Below, one piece after another: positions 47,901-59,500 of a DNA stretch of 64,000 nt; positions within the stretch are counted from its first letter, which is position 1, and each line of letters starts with the position of its first letter. The DNA comes from Angiostrongylus vasorum (Eukaryota > Nematoda > Chromadorea > Rhabditida > Metastrongylidae), in contig JADANN010000397.1 of assembly GCA_018806985.1 (NCBI GenBank), forward strand, positions 186,001-250,000. The letters run 5' to 3'. Below the pieces are notes generated by a model. The model had not been told where the DNA came from. It ran no database searches and saw only the letters and a list, made by a program, of their open reading frames with translations. A program made the translations under genes and the position numbers.

Positions 47901-50310
47901 TTATCGTCATTAACAAAACGATGTGTAAAGCAAATGACAAAGAGCCAAAGACAGCATGGATGAGATATGAGCAAAACTAGGAATCTCAGATGCTTGGAAC
48001 CTGCGAATACACTTAACGGAGGTCCACGTGCTACCTTCCACACCAACCGGCCCCTGCTTTGCCTTTCTCTCAGCTTAATTTTTACTCTATCGGTTCTATC
48101 AGACATCACCCATCAAGGGAAATGATTTAAGGAGCATAAATCGGCATTGAATCTAGTTAAGCTGAAGCTGCAGTTGAAATCACAATGTTCTAAATTTTAT
48201 TTGCTGCCTAATATTTCTTCATGGCAGGGTAGTATGTTAAATACACCACAAGGATGCTGAGATATGAACAAACTAGGAACCTCAGTTGGGTTCCGAACCC
48301 GCGATTACTCCCATGAGGACTCACGTGTCACCCACCACACCAAAGAAGACGCGTAAGTTTCCTTTCTCCCAGCTAGGGTTTCGTGTTTTTTCCCTACCTC
48401 AACATCCCCACGGTTGTATTTCACGTGGCACCCCTGCTCTGAAAAAAGGGAATAGGCAGAAATTAGAAGTTAAAATAATAAGAATACAGTGTTTTGGTAG
48501 ACAGAGGATGCCCTCCACAACATGCCCTTACGTGTATGACGATCCTCGTAAGAGAAAATCTGTAACGCGCAGAATCTTTGTTCCTTGTTATATATATCTT
48601 CCAATATATTTATTCGCAACATTACACGCTCGTAAGGTCGTACAGGTCGTACACTGAAAAGCAGAATTCCATTTTTTTTGCCGAGGAAAAGTTTAGGGAC
48701 CCATGTTTTCGGCTCAATAGACAAATGTGAAAGTCCACACCGATAAAAAGACTCGATGTTAAAAGAAATAATTGCCAAAAGAAAATCAGATTTCTTCAAC
48801 TATTTTTTTAAACAATGTCAGATCATTACGCATTGGTGACAACCTTACGACGTGTATTGAATGAATCTCAAGTATTAAATAATACCTCTTTAAATCGTAC
48901 ATCGAATGGAACGATTTTCACACGATGCTCTTTCCCTTTTTGAGAAGATTTATAAAATTTTAAAGCCTGAAAAATGAATACCAAATAGTAAGTATAAGAG
49001 AGCTACTGCAATAGAAAGCCGTCGATAAGTATCACAAAGATTCTTTTTGCCATTACCTCGCCGTGAATTCTCAATAGAACTACATTTTCTTCATTGTGAG
49101 TAATCCATCCATCCGATAATAAACATTGACCGGCTGAATGTAAACATTTTTTTTGCTATCATCATTCATTAGATAGTTCATCACAATAACTATTTCCGTG
49201 ACTAACACTGTTAACCTCAGGCATTGATCAATAAGTGAAGAATGAATACCTCGAAGTTACACTTGATCTCATACCAAAACTCATCTTCAATGTTCTATCT
49301 TAGACAGATGCACTTCCCATGCGATATCGATTCTATGTAGATGGTCTAGTGGACAAGAAAACATGGGAGGAACGATTGTTGTTTATGAAGCAATCTATTA
49401 TCAAAGTGAAGCATTGGCTTTTGGAGGTTTCAATGAGGCTATGAAGTTAAATGCCCAGTAGGTTGCGCATCAACATCCTCACCACTCCCTCCCCCAGTCA
49501 TGAAGCTCTTCTGAACTCCATTGAAAATCCAACGGAATATTAGCCACTACGGTACTAATAGCATACACATGATGTCATTCAAGTTCTAAGGTCATTAAGA
49601 ATAGTGTAGGAATAGGCGTAGTGCCAAATTATTCTACTAACTGAGATACTGTTTAAAGTTGGTGACACTTACAATAACTACCGAACACGTCATCTGAAGT
49701 TATATTTTGACTAGATGATGGATTGATTGAACGCGGATGAAGAAACGATTCCCACCTGAACAGCGAAGTATTTTGTGAAGTTCTCACCGTTTAAGAGCAA
49801 ACTCTTAACATATAAGTGGGCAATTGATTAGTTTCAGTGCCACAAGGCAGCTCTCGGCGTGGTCTTTGGGAAGCTATCAATCAAATGCAGTAAATAGCAG
49901 GAACCTCTTTGGAACCTCTTTTTTTTTGAAAATTTTCAATGGAAATCGAAGCGAAAGGCGAAAAATTAGGCAGAGTTAGTTCCAAGTGACCTCCGCATAA
50001 AATCAAGGTGCCATCGTTTATATGCTAACGATACTCTATCCAGATATTCATTCTTAATTAGAAGTGGATAGAAATGTTTCAATCTTCTAAACATATTTCC
50101 TTTTCAATTTCGAAGCGCATCAAAATTTTGTAAAAAAAGCCTATTTCGTGTGAAAAAAGATTTTCAAAATGATTAGTATTTCCTTACCTATGAACTATAA
50201 GCAGTTGCTCGCTACCTTCTGTACAAGGGTCGAGATAATAACCAACCATATAACGAAATTTTAGCTCCTTTGTTGGGTCGATAATTTCAGCTGTTCCAGA
50301 CCAAATATCA
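41914..50310 (-). CDS. GPCPD1: Glycerophosphocholine phosphodiesterase, GPCPD1/GDE5 type (5' end incomplete)
   Basis: GPCPD1 hydrolyses glycerophosphocholine to choline and glycerol-3-phosphate. Twelve minus-strand exons: 50188-50310, 49261-49332, 49057-49133, 48886-48966, 47031-47144, 46458-46732, 45662-45755, 43894-44001, 43519-43719, 43279-43409, 42939-43014 and 41914-42153, about 530 residues (human about 670). The CBM20-like part is in exons 1-2 ([15 protein letters not shown], then WEVHLS); the linker includes ALKFYK and RVKIVP. The GDPD catalytic domain shows [75 protein letters not shown] and a final DGVIYDR. Exon 49261-49332 appears one base too long (WEVHLSKIE then [10 protein letters not shown] in the next frame): error or damage. 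A possible upstream exon ends at 51463 (HLIELA before GTAAGT). The start codon was not found. Confidence 0.85.
42408..42690 (+). mobile_element. SINE-A fragments in the last GPCPD1 intron
   Basis: Two degenerate pieces: 42408-42490 (TTGATACCAAACTAGTCTG, CTGACTTGGTACAT, CAAGTCATT) and 42640-42690 (CATCCCTTCTGGGTGG, TTGGTACCTGACTTGTCTG). Between them GCGGCTAGCACATTGGTAGC has an A-box-like look. Confidence 0.45.
44690..45190 (+). mobile_element. Decayed LINE reverse-transcriptase remnant in a GPCPD1 intron
   Basis: Short plus-strand matches to an RT palm in shifting frames: LLYAEDLVE (a FADD/YADD-like box) near 44815 and [11 protein letters not shown] followed by [11 protein letters not shown] near 44880-44940. 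The residue pattern fits the stretch after the RT active site of nematode LINEs. It is too degraded to assign a family. Confidence 0.35.
47980..48425 (-). mobile_element. Two tandem SINE-B copies in a GPCPD1 intron
   Basis: Two minus-oriented copies in direct order: about 47980-48190 and 48195-48425. Both contain GGATGAGATATGAGCAAAAC or GATGCTGAGATATGAACAAA and a TGCTTTGCCTTTCTCTCAGC-like block. Between them TTTTATTTGCTGCCTAATAT...GGCAGGGTAGTATG is the 3' part of the unit. An exon-like open segment further left (48530-48648) is not in phase with this gene. Confidence 0.6.
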
Positions 50311-50680
50311 CTAAAATACAGACATTTTAACTAACTTATACCTTCTTTACTTACAAGGACAACTGAATTTTTCAGAAAATTACTGAATATGAAGGATTGG
50401 AGTTAATCATATTATGCAATCTTTGATCAAAATCAGGTAACTTAGACGGCGATCCTTTTCGTTTCTCTCAATCAATCCCCGAGCCAAATAGAGAAGGCGT
50501 GATGCAAACGACCACGAAAAAATGATGTTTGGAAGTAGTTCGAGTTACTCGAGCGAATAAAGGAATAGCGAGCGACATAAATAGCGTCATACTTTCCACG
50601 TGAGGCCTTTTATTTTCTTCCATGGTAGATAAGTTCATTTCCACATGACGTGGAACATATTTCGAATAGTACCAGCCGAC

Positions 50681-50965
50681 GGCGCATGTGGCGCAGTGGT
50701 TGGAGGGACCACTGCGACACACACGCAGAATCGATCCCCGCGCCCATGGCCCACCAAGGCTTCCATCCTTCCGGAGTCGACATATTGGTACCAGACTTCT
50801 CTGGGAGGGTAGCAGCACTGGCTTGATACATCGGTAGGCCACCGCGAGTCATTTTAAACGCCAGATATGCATTCAATCACCTGCAAGGATACTTTGAAGT
50901 CGAGTGCATGGCGCATCCCTGAAGGAATTGATCAACGTCGAGACCATTATCCTTTACCCTTTTAC
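50681..50965 (+). mobile_element. SINE-A copy, full length
   Basis: GGCGCATGTGGCGCAGTGGT head, GAATCGATCCCCGCG B-box-like, ACATATTGGTACCAGACTTC, TGCATTCAATCACCTG, TCGAGTGCATGGCGC, tail TTATCCTTTACCC. Antisense to the GPCPD1 gene. Confidence 0.8.
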
Positions 50966-50989
50966 CACCCATATGCAGATGATGTTTTC

Positions 50990-51430
50990 GCTTTTATTTA
51001 CTGCTCAACCTTTCTTCATGGCAGAGTATTATGCGAAATGGGAAATAATGATGCTGAGATGTTTGCAAAAGTCAAACGCCAGGCCAGATTCGAATCTTTG
51101 ATTACTCTTTCCGGTTGCTCACGTGTTCCCCAGTTTACCACCCGAGGGCCTTGCTTCGCCTTTCTGTCAGCCAATTTTTTTTACTCTATCGATAGTATCC
51201 GCAGTCAAACGTTAACGGGAAAGATTAGGGGCGTGCAAATCGGCACTGAATCCAGTAAAGGTGAAGTTGCGGTAGACATCACAATGCCCCAACTTAAAAG
51301 TGAAAGCCGAGAGAGAGGCAGAGCAAGTGAGTCGGATGGTATGATGATAGCATGTGAGTCTATGTTAAGGGGTAATCTCGGGTTTGAAGCCACCTGAGGT
51401 CTCCAGTTTTGCTCATATCTCGCCATGATT
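50990..51430. repeat. SINE-B facing inverted pair (divergent subfamily)
   Basis: The left arm 50990-51290 is in minus orientation and the right arm 51290-51430 in plus orientation. The ends mirror each other: GATGCTGAGATGTTTGCAAA at the left, TTTTGCTCATATCTCGCC at the right. This is the fourth locus with the same arrangement. Confidence 0.55.
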
Positions 51431-52271
51431 AAAAAAGTACATAGTTTAAGAAAACAACTTACATAGCTAACTCAATGAGATGGATTTTCTGAAGCACGTG
51501 AGGCCTTGTCAATCCAAAAACGTGTGACTTTTTTCCTCCAAAATCTTAGCAAGGTCAAGTGGTTTTTCCCGTGGCAATCCACATTGCGAGGCTTTATGAA
51601 TCTTTTAAGTGACGACAATTTAGGATCGCGGTCACTAAAACGCATAGGAAAAGTTTTTTATTGTTAATTCTCAGTTTCCTTTAATGCTAAAAGCTGATTT
51701 TTCTAAAAAAGAAAAAGCGCTACCTCGAAAAAATTCCGAAGTTATTCTGAAGTCTGTCTAGAAGCAAATGAAAAAAGGTTTTCATGTAATAAGTCACTTA
51801 TCAGTTTAATAATGGTCAAGTGTCATATCGTTGATAACGAGAGGGTTTAGCACCTCTTTTAGATCATTTAGAGGTTAAGATCGTTTCAGCCACACTCTCA
51901 AACCCATATTCTGACGGTATTTCCCCTTCTTTTATGTTATAAAACAGTGAATTGTTGAGAAAGCAGACTAAGGGAATGGACCAGGAAAGTTTCTTTCTCA
52001 TCTCGAAACGTCTCATTCAATAACTTATTCTCCACTGGCAAATTGAACTATGAACTTTGATGAGAATAGCGGAGACGTTGTTTATTTTTCTTTTTTTTTC
52101 ATTCTTATAGACGTTAAACTGATTAGTGTTAACACCATCTATCTTCGTCCAATCAATGATGTTCGTTCAGTTCTCTTCGATTGAATTGAACTTTAGAAAA
52201 ACTTTTTGAAGCCATTACTCCTCTCATTTTATACCAGCAACTCTAATGCAACAATGTACAACATATTCAGA

Positions 52272-52560
52272 AATAAAGGATAAAATGAAGCTGTCGGCGT
52301 TGATCACTCCCTGAAGGATGCGCCATGCATTCGACTTCATTAAGCATCGTTTGGAGGTGATTGAATGTATATCTGGCCTTTACAATGATTCACGGTGGCC
52401 CATCGATGTATCCAGCCAGTGCTGCCAGCTTCCGAGACAAGTCTGGTACCAATTTGCTGATCTCGAAGTGATGAAAGGCTTGGTGGGCCAAGGGCGCGGA
52501 GATCAACTCCACGTGTGTGTTGCACGGCGCCTCCGACCACTGCGCCACATGCGCCCGTCT
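52272..52560 (-). mobile_element. SINE-A copy, full length
   Basis: Inverted: AAAGGATAAAATG tail, GTTGATCACTCCCTGAAGG, AAGTCTGGTACCAATTTGC, head GGCGCCTCCGACCACTGCGC. Open frames on both strands here are SINE artefacts. Confidence 0.8.
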
Positions 52561-53112
52561 AGTCACAAATACAATATTCAATATGTAATTCTTATAAGAT
52601 ACCCGTTAGTTGAGTGTCTAGTCAGCGGAAATGAATTGAGTGGATCCCATTCACCAAGGGACGTATCTGAACCGCAAACGAACATCTTCTCCCATATTTT
52701 CAATCTTTGTGCTCTTACAGTAAACTCCACTCGTGTTTTTTCCAACATCTAAAAATCACCTAGAAATGAGAAATTGCATGCAAAAATGGCTTTAAAGAGG
52801 ATGTTTGCTACCATATAAAAAAAAGAAAGACATAAAAAAAACATAAATTAACTCTTGACAATGAATGGAGGGAAAAAGAAGAACAAAAAAGTCGGTAGGA
52901 TATGGTAGGACACGAAGAACGGAGAGAAACTCGGAAAATGGAAAGAGAATCAAATATCGAGATATGCACGGTGATATGAGAAATCAAGCAACACTAACAA
53001 AGAACATATTTCTGGATTTACGTCCTGAATATTCAAAGAAGGCAGTGAAAAAAAACAGAAAAGTGGTTTTTTAACGTTCATTAGTTTTACACAAGCAATA
53101 TACTACGAAGTA
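52561..53112. other. No gene recognised
   Basis: A-rich on the plus strand (52800-53070), including a 69-codon Lys/Arg-rich frame with no recognisable motif. Confidence 0.4.
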
Positions 53113-53395
53113 TGATGCAAAGCAGTGGTCGGAGACACTCTGGCAATATACAAGATGACCGTTGGTTCGCTCTTGACCCGGGTAAACCAAACTCTCCATC
53201 ACTCTGGGCTTAGAAAATTGACACCGAACATGTGAGAGAGAAGAAAAACACTGATCACAAATGAAAAACACAAACATCGGCAAGCCCTCGCAATCAGTGT
53301 AGAGCCTAAACACGCATTCGACCACTTTTTACGATGCTTAATAGAGCCGAGTGTGTGACGCATTTTTAAGGATTAGGTTGATGCAAAATACCTTC
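53113..53395 (+). mobile_element. SINE-A copy, old and divergent
   Basis: GCAAAGCAGTGGTCGGAGAC head, TTGACCCGGGTAAACC, TACGATGCTTAATAGAGCCG, GAGTGTGTGACGCA, GGTTGATGC. Identity is clearly lower than in the other copies. Confidence 0.55.
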
Positions 53396-54357
53396 TTCTT
53401 TATCGTTTCATAGCTTGGCACAAAAGTAATTGTGCCCTCGAATTACGAGCTTTGAAACAGTATAAATAAACTAACAACAATTTTTTTTAGTCAAAATAAT
53501 GACGATTACAATCTGCACGCTTTTAACAACAATGTTCAATCTACTGATTCCAATAGAGTAGCATTCCCAGTCCTCAAACAGAGGGATTCCTCGAAGGCGT
53601 TTTTAGCAGCGAGTTCGTTGTTGAAGGGTTTTTCAGCTACCAACTGTTTTAGTGCTTAAATACGGTGATGACTGGTTAGCAAGAAGTCCGATGAGCGTGA
53701 AAGGTGATGAAGGGTCTCGTACTCCAACCCATTCAATTTCTGCGTCTTCTCGATTATACGACGTGGTTAGACGTCGTTGGGCAAGAGAATTCTTCAACAT
53801 ACACTGGTTTCAGACCTTCCGGTGCGTTTTTTTGGCTCCCCAATAATATTTCTTTTGCTTTGGTGGGTTGTCCAGGATTTGAGAAGTTATACTAAACGTT
53901 CCTCCGAAAGAATATGAAAAAAGTGAGTAAGCTTCTTTTGGTGAAAAATTGAATTTAGAACACGTTTAAGAGGTTCACCTAGGCAAAACCACTGAGGTAA
54001 ATGTCGTTCATTGTCGTATGGGGCACAATACATCGTAAGTTATAATGCAATTAAGAGGTGGACATTCATATTCCGTGAAAGAAGCGAGGATCAGAATTAG
54101 TAACGGAGCCCTCCGATGCCATCGAAAAATTCATCGCCTCGATAATTTCATATCCTGTTTTACTAAAATCAATAGACTTGTGCAGTGTTCGTAAAAATTA
54201 TGTAGATTTAATAATTGAATAAATGGTAAAAATTGGATAAAAACTAGATGGCTTTAGTTTTAGTAGCAACGTCGTGCTCGAGCTTAGTTAAAGTCAATTA
54301 AAATTCACCATTCGAAAAAATTTTTGGAACAATTTATGATGTTTGAAGAATAGAAAG
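53396..54357. other. No gene recognised
   Basis: Two overlapping short plus-strand frames (53652-53895) with no family resemblance; otherwise AT-rich unique sequence. Confidence 0.4.
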
Positions 54358-54645
54358 GTTAAAACGTTTGCAGTTGCTCAATCCTTGACAGATGCGCCAT
54401 TCATTCGACTCTGATTTAAAAAGCATCGTCGAGATGATTAAATGCATACTTGGGCGTACACGATTATTGCGGAGACTGACCGATATATCACGTCAGTGTT
54501 TTCATTTTTGCCAAATAGATCTAGCGCCAGTGTGGTGAATCCGAAGCGATGGAAGACTTCGTTTGCTCAGGGCGTGAGAGCGAGCCAACGTGCTCACATG
54601 CGTATTGCAGTGCACCTCTCATTACTGCCCTATATGTGTCCTTCT
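54358..54645 (-). mobile_element. SINE-A copy, old
   Basis: Inverted: TTGCTCAATCCTTGACAG, GCGCCATTCATTCGACTC, GATGATTAAATGCATAC, GATGGAAGACTTCG, GCGTATTGCAGTGCACCTC. Body partly degraded. Confidence 0.55.
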
Positions 54646-57171
54646 TATAACATTTGACGCAAGAATCAGAATAACGAAGCACATGGCTTTAAACTGCTAA
54701 CTTGCTTAAAAACTACTCTCATCCTCACCTGTCTTATGGAGCGCCATTCTATCAGAGCTCATGAATGAAAACAAGAATTCCTCCTGAAGTGAGGATTTGT
54801 TGACGAGTTCGAATTGTTTCTCGATAATTCGAATGTATGAGGACTCAACAAATGACAACGCAATAGAAGAGACTTTTGCTCCACTTCTCTAAGGCCATCT
54901 GTTTAAAATTCAATTTCTTCTATGTCCAGAAAGTATTCGAGGAAAAAAAATTGAAAGCTTGAAATTCTTGACGTAAACATGGCATCCGCAAGCATTAATG
55001 GTGCTTTGACGACACCATTATATTCTTATGAACGAAATTCGACTGTTTCAGTCACTTCATAGTTCGAAATATGAGCGGCCACGAAAAAGGAAAACAAGAA
55101 ATGGAGAGCTATTGCTGTACACAGATAACTAATATTTCACCATTTCGAAATTTCTATCGTTTGCATATCGTTAGAAAAAGATACTTGAAAGATTTTCTAA
55201 CCGCTTCTATTTCAGTCAGTTTTGTATACCATGACTTTATAAATGCTTTTAAAGTTGGAAGCTGAAACCATTCACGGACAAGTATGAGTCATATATGCAT
55301 CACACCGTTGAGGATAGGTTAAAGAACTCGACTTCGTAGGTTGAAAGAGTGAAATGAAATAGAAATGAAGAAATTCACCTACTTAAAAAGAGCAAAGTAC
55401 ACAATGTATACATGTGTGGTGCTTCCACACAACATGTACTTCGGTGGTGGGAACAGGCGGGGATGAATGAATGTTGCGCCAAATAACTCAACAAGAGACA
55501 CGAAACAGCATAGGCCGGCATTGGGCGATTGACGAAAACAACAAGCCAGCTGACGGACAATAGACCGCACACTCACGTGAGCCATTGAAAAAGTTGCTGG
55601 ATCAGTTATATCCATGAACATCGATAAACGTAAATGAACAATGAGCTGATGAGCTTCCTATATAAAAGGAAACCACCGAGTGAAGTGGATTTATTTGTGC
55701 TGGGGTCCACTCAAGCAGATTCATCCATGAGACTCATTCATCGATGAGGCTACGAAGACTCATACATCATACGAAATAACAGCTCTAAACATAAGACTCG
55801 AATTATTGCGGTTCTCAAGAAGGCAGCTGCGGTGAAACAACCAGAATAGTAGGTCGACAAAATTGTAATTACCACATGTAAACTATTAGTAAAACAGAAT
55901 ATTGGTTACTCATGTCAAACTTGATTTCTAGATACATTACCTGTACTAGATCCGGCAATTCACCTACAACAACTGATTAGTGCTTTCTTCGACTGTAATC
56001 AATGTAACCGACAAGAATTTAAGACGAATTTGCTGTACATATCTTTTGGCAGTTATCGCGACATCATCACACTTTTTCCCTGTGCAACGGATTATAATAT
56101 TTAGAGCAAAGTGTAGTAGGGTCGGCCATGATAGAAAAGGTCAACAACCACTGTGCCAGTGCTCGAGTCATGTAAGGACTAGTTTCTTGTCTGTAGTTGA
56201 GCAGCCTTACTACTACTGCGCTACTCGTCCCCTAATAATCAAGTTAGATGGAAAATGTAGAACTGGTGACGTTGAAAGTCCCACTTTTTTTCTGTAGAAA
56301 CCGAGAAATGGTCGCGGGAAAAAAACTACTTTGTAAAAAAACTTGTTAAACGATAAATCGTTGCTGCTAAAGTAGATATACGTTAAATCTGATTGATATC
56401 AGACATGAGAACTTTTAAGGGCGTTATGTTTGTGATTCAAACTCGAGACTATGGGTCTGGAAACGAATACTTGGAAAACACAGCAAATAGTACCCGCTTA
56501 AATTACTGATGGCTAAAATAATGCGAATATTAGCAGCAGTTATAAAAGCAATCGAAAACCGAGGTTTGAAAGAAACCTCATAATTAAGAAAAACTAAGCA
56601 GAGAAGTTGATCACCTTAGGTAAGATTTTGCTCTCAATCATGATTGAGAATTTTGAATCAGAAGAAATTAGAAACAGTAAATCAGTACAAAAACGAGTAG
56701 TGCAGTCAATATGAAAAATAAAAATTACCATCGTAACGTTAATAGCGATGAGACTTTAATGCTCCATAACTTGTCAGACAGATTGAAGGCAACAAAAAGC
56801 TTTGCACAGAGCTTTAAAAAAATTTCGATGCTAAGACTCCTAACAACCATAGTGGGTAAAAATTAACTATAACTTCCAAGGATGGTATCAAAGCTTCGAA
56901 GAGGCTGCAAAATTATTGGTAAGAAACATACAAGCTTCAAATAGCATCTTTTCAGTGAAGGAAACTGTTCAACTAACAGAGTGGTCACTTTTTATACGTG
57001 GTAGTGTGAGAAGGAGAAAAATTACAGAAATAGGTCCACTTGTTATTCCAAAAGTCGGATGTGTTTTTTGAGCAAAGTGAATGACTTAACCACACTCCGA
57101 TAATAACCTGTAAACCAAATTGAGCTATAATGGGTCAGTTTACAAGATACAATATCATTATAAGTAGTTGA
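54646..57171. other. No confident gene; isolated exon-like segments only
   Basis: An 80-codon minus-strand frame at 55379-55621 with a GTAGGT-type donor at its end, and a TATATAAAAGG motif at 55659-55669 (+), are suggestive but unconnected to any recognisable product. The remainder is AT-rich unique sequence. Confidence 0.4.
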
Positions 57172-57384
57172 TTATGGTGTGAAGAGAGAACGACGGCCAG
57201 AGGGACGTCGCGTGAGGGAATTCGACACAGCGAACCCACCCCCAGTCGTGGCAGTGTGTTGACGCTTATGTAAACACGTTACGCAACTGGTTCCATGTGA
57301 AAGCTCGAAAGCCGAACCCACAGCGATACGCGCTTCATTGAATAAAAAAACAAGGCCAAAGAGCAAAATAGTTGAGTTCCACAT
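57172..57384 (-). CDS. Candidate signal-peptide exon of a small secreted protein
   Basis: A 70-codon frame from ATG reads MWNSTILLFGLVFLFNEARI, a charge-poor hydrophobic start followed by AVGSAFELS, which fits a cleavable signal peptide. HGTSCVTCLHKRQ and a basic C-terminus follow, with two Cys three residues apart. It could stand alone or be a first exon with a donor at GG-GTGGGT near 57235. No homologue recognised and no partner exon found, so this rests on composition only. Confidence 0.25.
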   Translation of the reverse strand: MWNSTILLFGLVFLFNEARIAVGSAFELSHGTSCVTCLHKRQHTATTGGGFAVSNSLTRRPSGRRSLFTP

Positions 57385-58224
57385 TTCAGTTCATATCATG
57401 CTACTTAATATATCTGATTCAATTTCATGGAAATAAAACCCGCACGCGATAAATCAGTTTATCTACGCTTTCTTTCGGTTACACGATAGTTAATTGCGAA
57501 TACTCTCGAGAATGAGTCGGTTATGACACTGTCGATATGAATATGTTGGAATAAATGTAGCACGTAGCACATCTACTAAGGCGCTGGAGAAGAATTAGAA
57601 TACATTTCGTCGTGTGATCGATTTTGAGCCTAGTCAATGAGAAGGCGGCGCCTGCTGCTTGAGGGAACGAAAGACAGGGAGAAGTTCGTCAGGCCGGCTT
57701 TGTTAGTAACCGAAATATGATACGAAAGCGACCTATCTCCTGCACTATGATTTCATAGACCACTCAGTTCGGCTGTGTTATTTTTTTCGATGACACGGCG
57801 TCCAATCGGCACAGAGTAATTAACTACCGAGGAAACCGAGGAATGGGATCTGAGATAACATTCTAACCAGTAGTTGCTGTTACTGAGCAGGATTACCTTC
57901 TATGACTTATCACATCATTGTGGATTGTAAGCACTTCTGCACGCCGGATTGCAAATCCTCGTAGGGATTCGTCCTTGTGATGTTATCAAATGACAGGAGT
58001 AATTTGAGACAACCATCCAGAAACTCGGGTAGAAACGCTCCATTATCATTCTAATGAAGAAACTCATCTCACCAGCACTTTCATCGTTAGCCGCATTGTA
58101 TTCTTCCCTCTACAACACCAGGGAAGAGGCGATAAATCATGAGTTGTTGCCAAATAATACCTTCATACCACGTGGGATTAAAGCGCTGCACTTGCTAACA
58201 TTTGGGCAGTCTCCTCAAACGACA

Positions 58225-58440
58225 ATCTTCTCAAGCACAGTGACGTTGAGATATGAGCAAAAGTCCCTCAGGATGACTTCGAACTCGCAATGACCCTTAT
58301 CTAAGGCCCATGTGCTGTCTAACACACCAACGGTTTGCTTTGCTTTGCCTTTCTTTCAGCCATGTTTTTACTCTATCGGTACTATCATCAATTAGCCGTC
58401 AAAGGGAATGATTTGAAGAGCACAAATCTGTGCACAAAAT
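58225..58440 (-). mobile_element. SINE-B copy
   Basis: GTTGAGATATGAGCAAAAGT, AGGCCCATGTGCTGTC, TTGCCTTTCTTTCAGCC, TTTTACTCTATCGGTAC: same order as the 48 kb copies. Confidence 0.6.
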
Positions 58441-58559
58441 GAACAAGCAGTAAACAAAAAGTTAAAACTCTTCTCAATGATAAATTGCATGACGCTATCA
58501 GAAATAAAAAGTCTCTCAGTAGGTTAACACGACCGATCTTATATTAACTTTCTGTTATT

Positions 58560-58930
58560 TTTATGAACTGTGCGGAAGAGTGCCTTGTGATCAGGTTATG
58601 ATTTCACGCCAGGTTGTTTTTTGACTAAGGTAGGCAGCACATTCCTGACCCAAGTAAGAGTCTGTGAGGTCGGACTTTAACAATAACTGGAAAACTAATA
58701 AAGAATAAGACGACGAGTGTTGAAAAGAATCTGTTTGCTATGCGAATAAAATTTATGCAATGAGTTTTCTTTGATTGGGTTATGAAAGTGCTTGCAAAGT
58801 AGATTGCATGCCAATTTCACCTCTCTGAGCTCTGAAGAAGGCGATATTCATCAAAACGGTAGCCGGTGTGAAACAAGCATTGTATTAACGGTCTCGTTTT
58901 TGCTCATCAAGAAAACAGTAATTTCTTTTC
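58560..58930 (+). mobile_element. Penelope-like element, 3' end fragment (copy P4)
   Basis: Contains one unit related to the 14.1 kb minisatellite (CCAGGTTGTTTTTTGACTA), then GAGCTCTGAAGAAGGCGATA at 58828-58847 and the downstream block GTGAAACAAGC...CTCATCAAGAAAAC. Aligns with 14460-14600 throughout. Confidence 0.65.
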
Positions 58931-59389
58931 AAGAAATTTCATGCCGTAGATTTCCTTACTATTCCCAATTAAATCCAATACAACTTTAGAAATCTGGAAT
59001 ATGAGATTGGAAAAGAGAATGGAAGCTATTTTCCAGCCTTCTTGTTCATGGGTGCCTTCGCGAAAATTGCCTTTTTGAAATAAGTAACATCGATACACAT
59101 GGAATCGTCTTATATATGACATATATGGGAATTGATCTGACGCTGCTATTCTTACGAACAAAAAATAGTGCCTACTTGACAACTCTGTATCACCATATTC
59201 TAATGTTTCGACTGGAACCTATCATCAAAAAAGAGAACAACTATAATCAACTGGAAGGTACATTATTACTTGTATAACAAAAACATCTCCTACAATGCCT
59301 ATTCCTTTTATTCTTGATGTATCTAGGAAGGCTTGAGCTGCTTGACAAAAGCTAACGAAACTCACGATGCTTAACTTTTTGCTTAAACT

Positions 59390-59500
59390 CCTATCATTTT
59401 TTAAAGCACGATATTATGTGAAATACAACCACAGTGATGCTGAGATATTTGCAAAATTGTACCCCCAAGCCAGGTTCCAACCAGCGACTACCTTTTTGCA
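59390..59500 (-). mobile_element. SINE-B fragment
   Basis: AAAGCACGATATTATGTGAA, ACAACCACAGTGATGCTGAG, ATATTTGCAAAATT: the 3' end of the unit only. Confidence 0.55.

Noticed and set aside
48530..48648. Exon-like minus-strand segment ([15 protein letters not shown]...) after TGCTTTTCAG
   Set aside because: Considered as a GPCPD1 exon, but its open frame is out of phase with both neighbours and the flanking exons join without it.
51463..51640. Open segments with SLPREKPLDLAKILEEKSH-like and KIHLIELA-like peptides
   Set aside because: The piece ending at 51463 fits the GPCPD1 phase and is mentioned there as possible, but several frames are open and none is clearly CBM20, so it is not annotated as an exon.
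52318..52752. 144-codon plus-strand frame
   Set aside because: Most of it translates an inverted SINE-A copy and then runs on by chance.
55659..55669. TATATAAAAGG, a good TATA-box match
   Set aside because: No credible coding exon follows on the plus strand, and such motifs occur by chance in AT-rich sequence.
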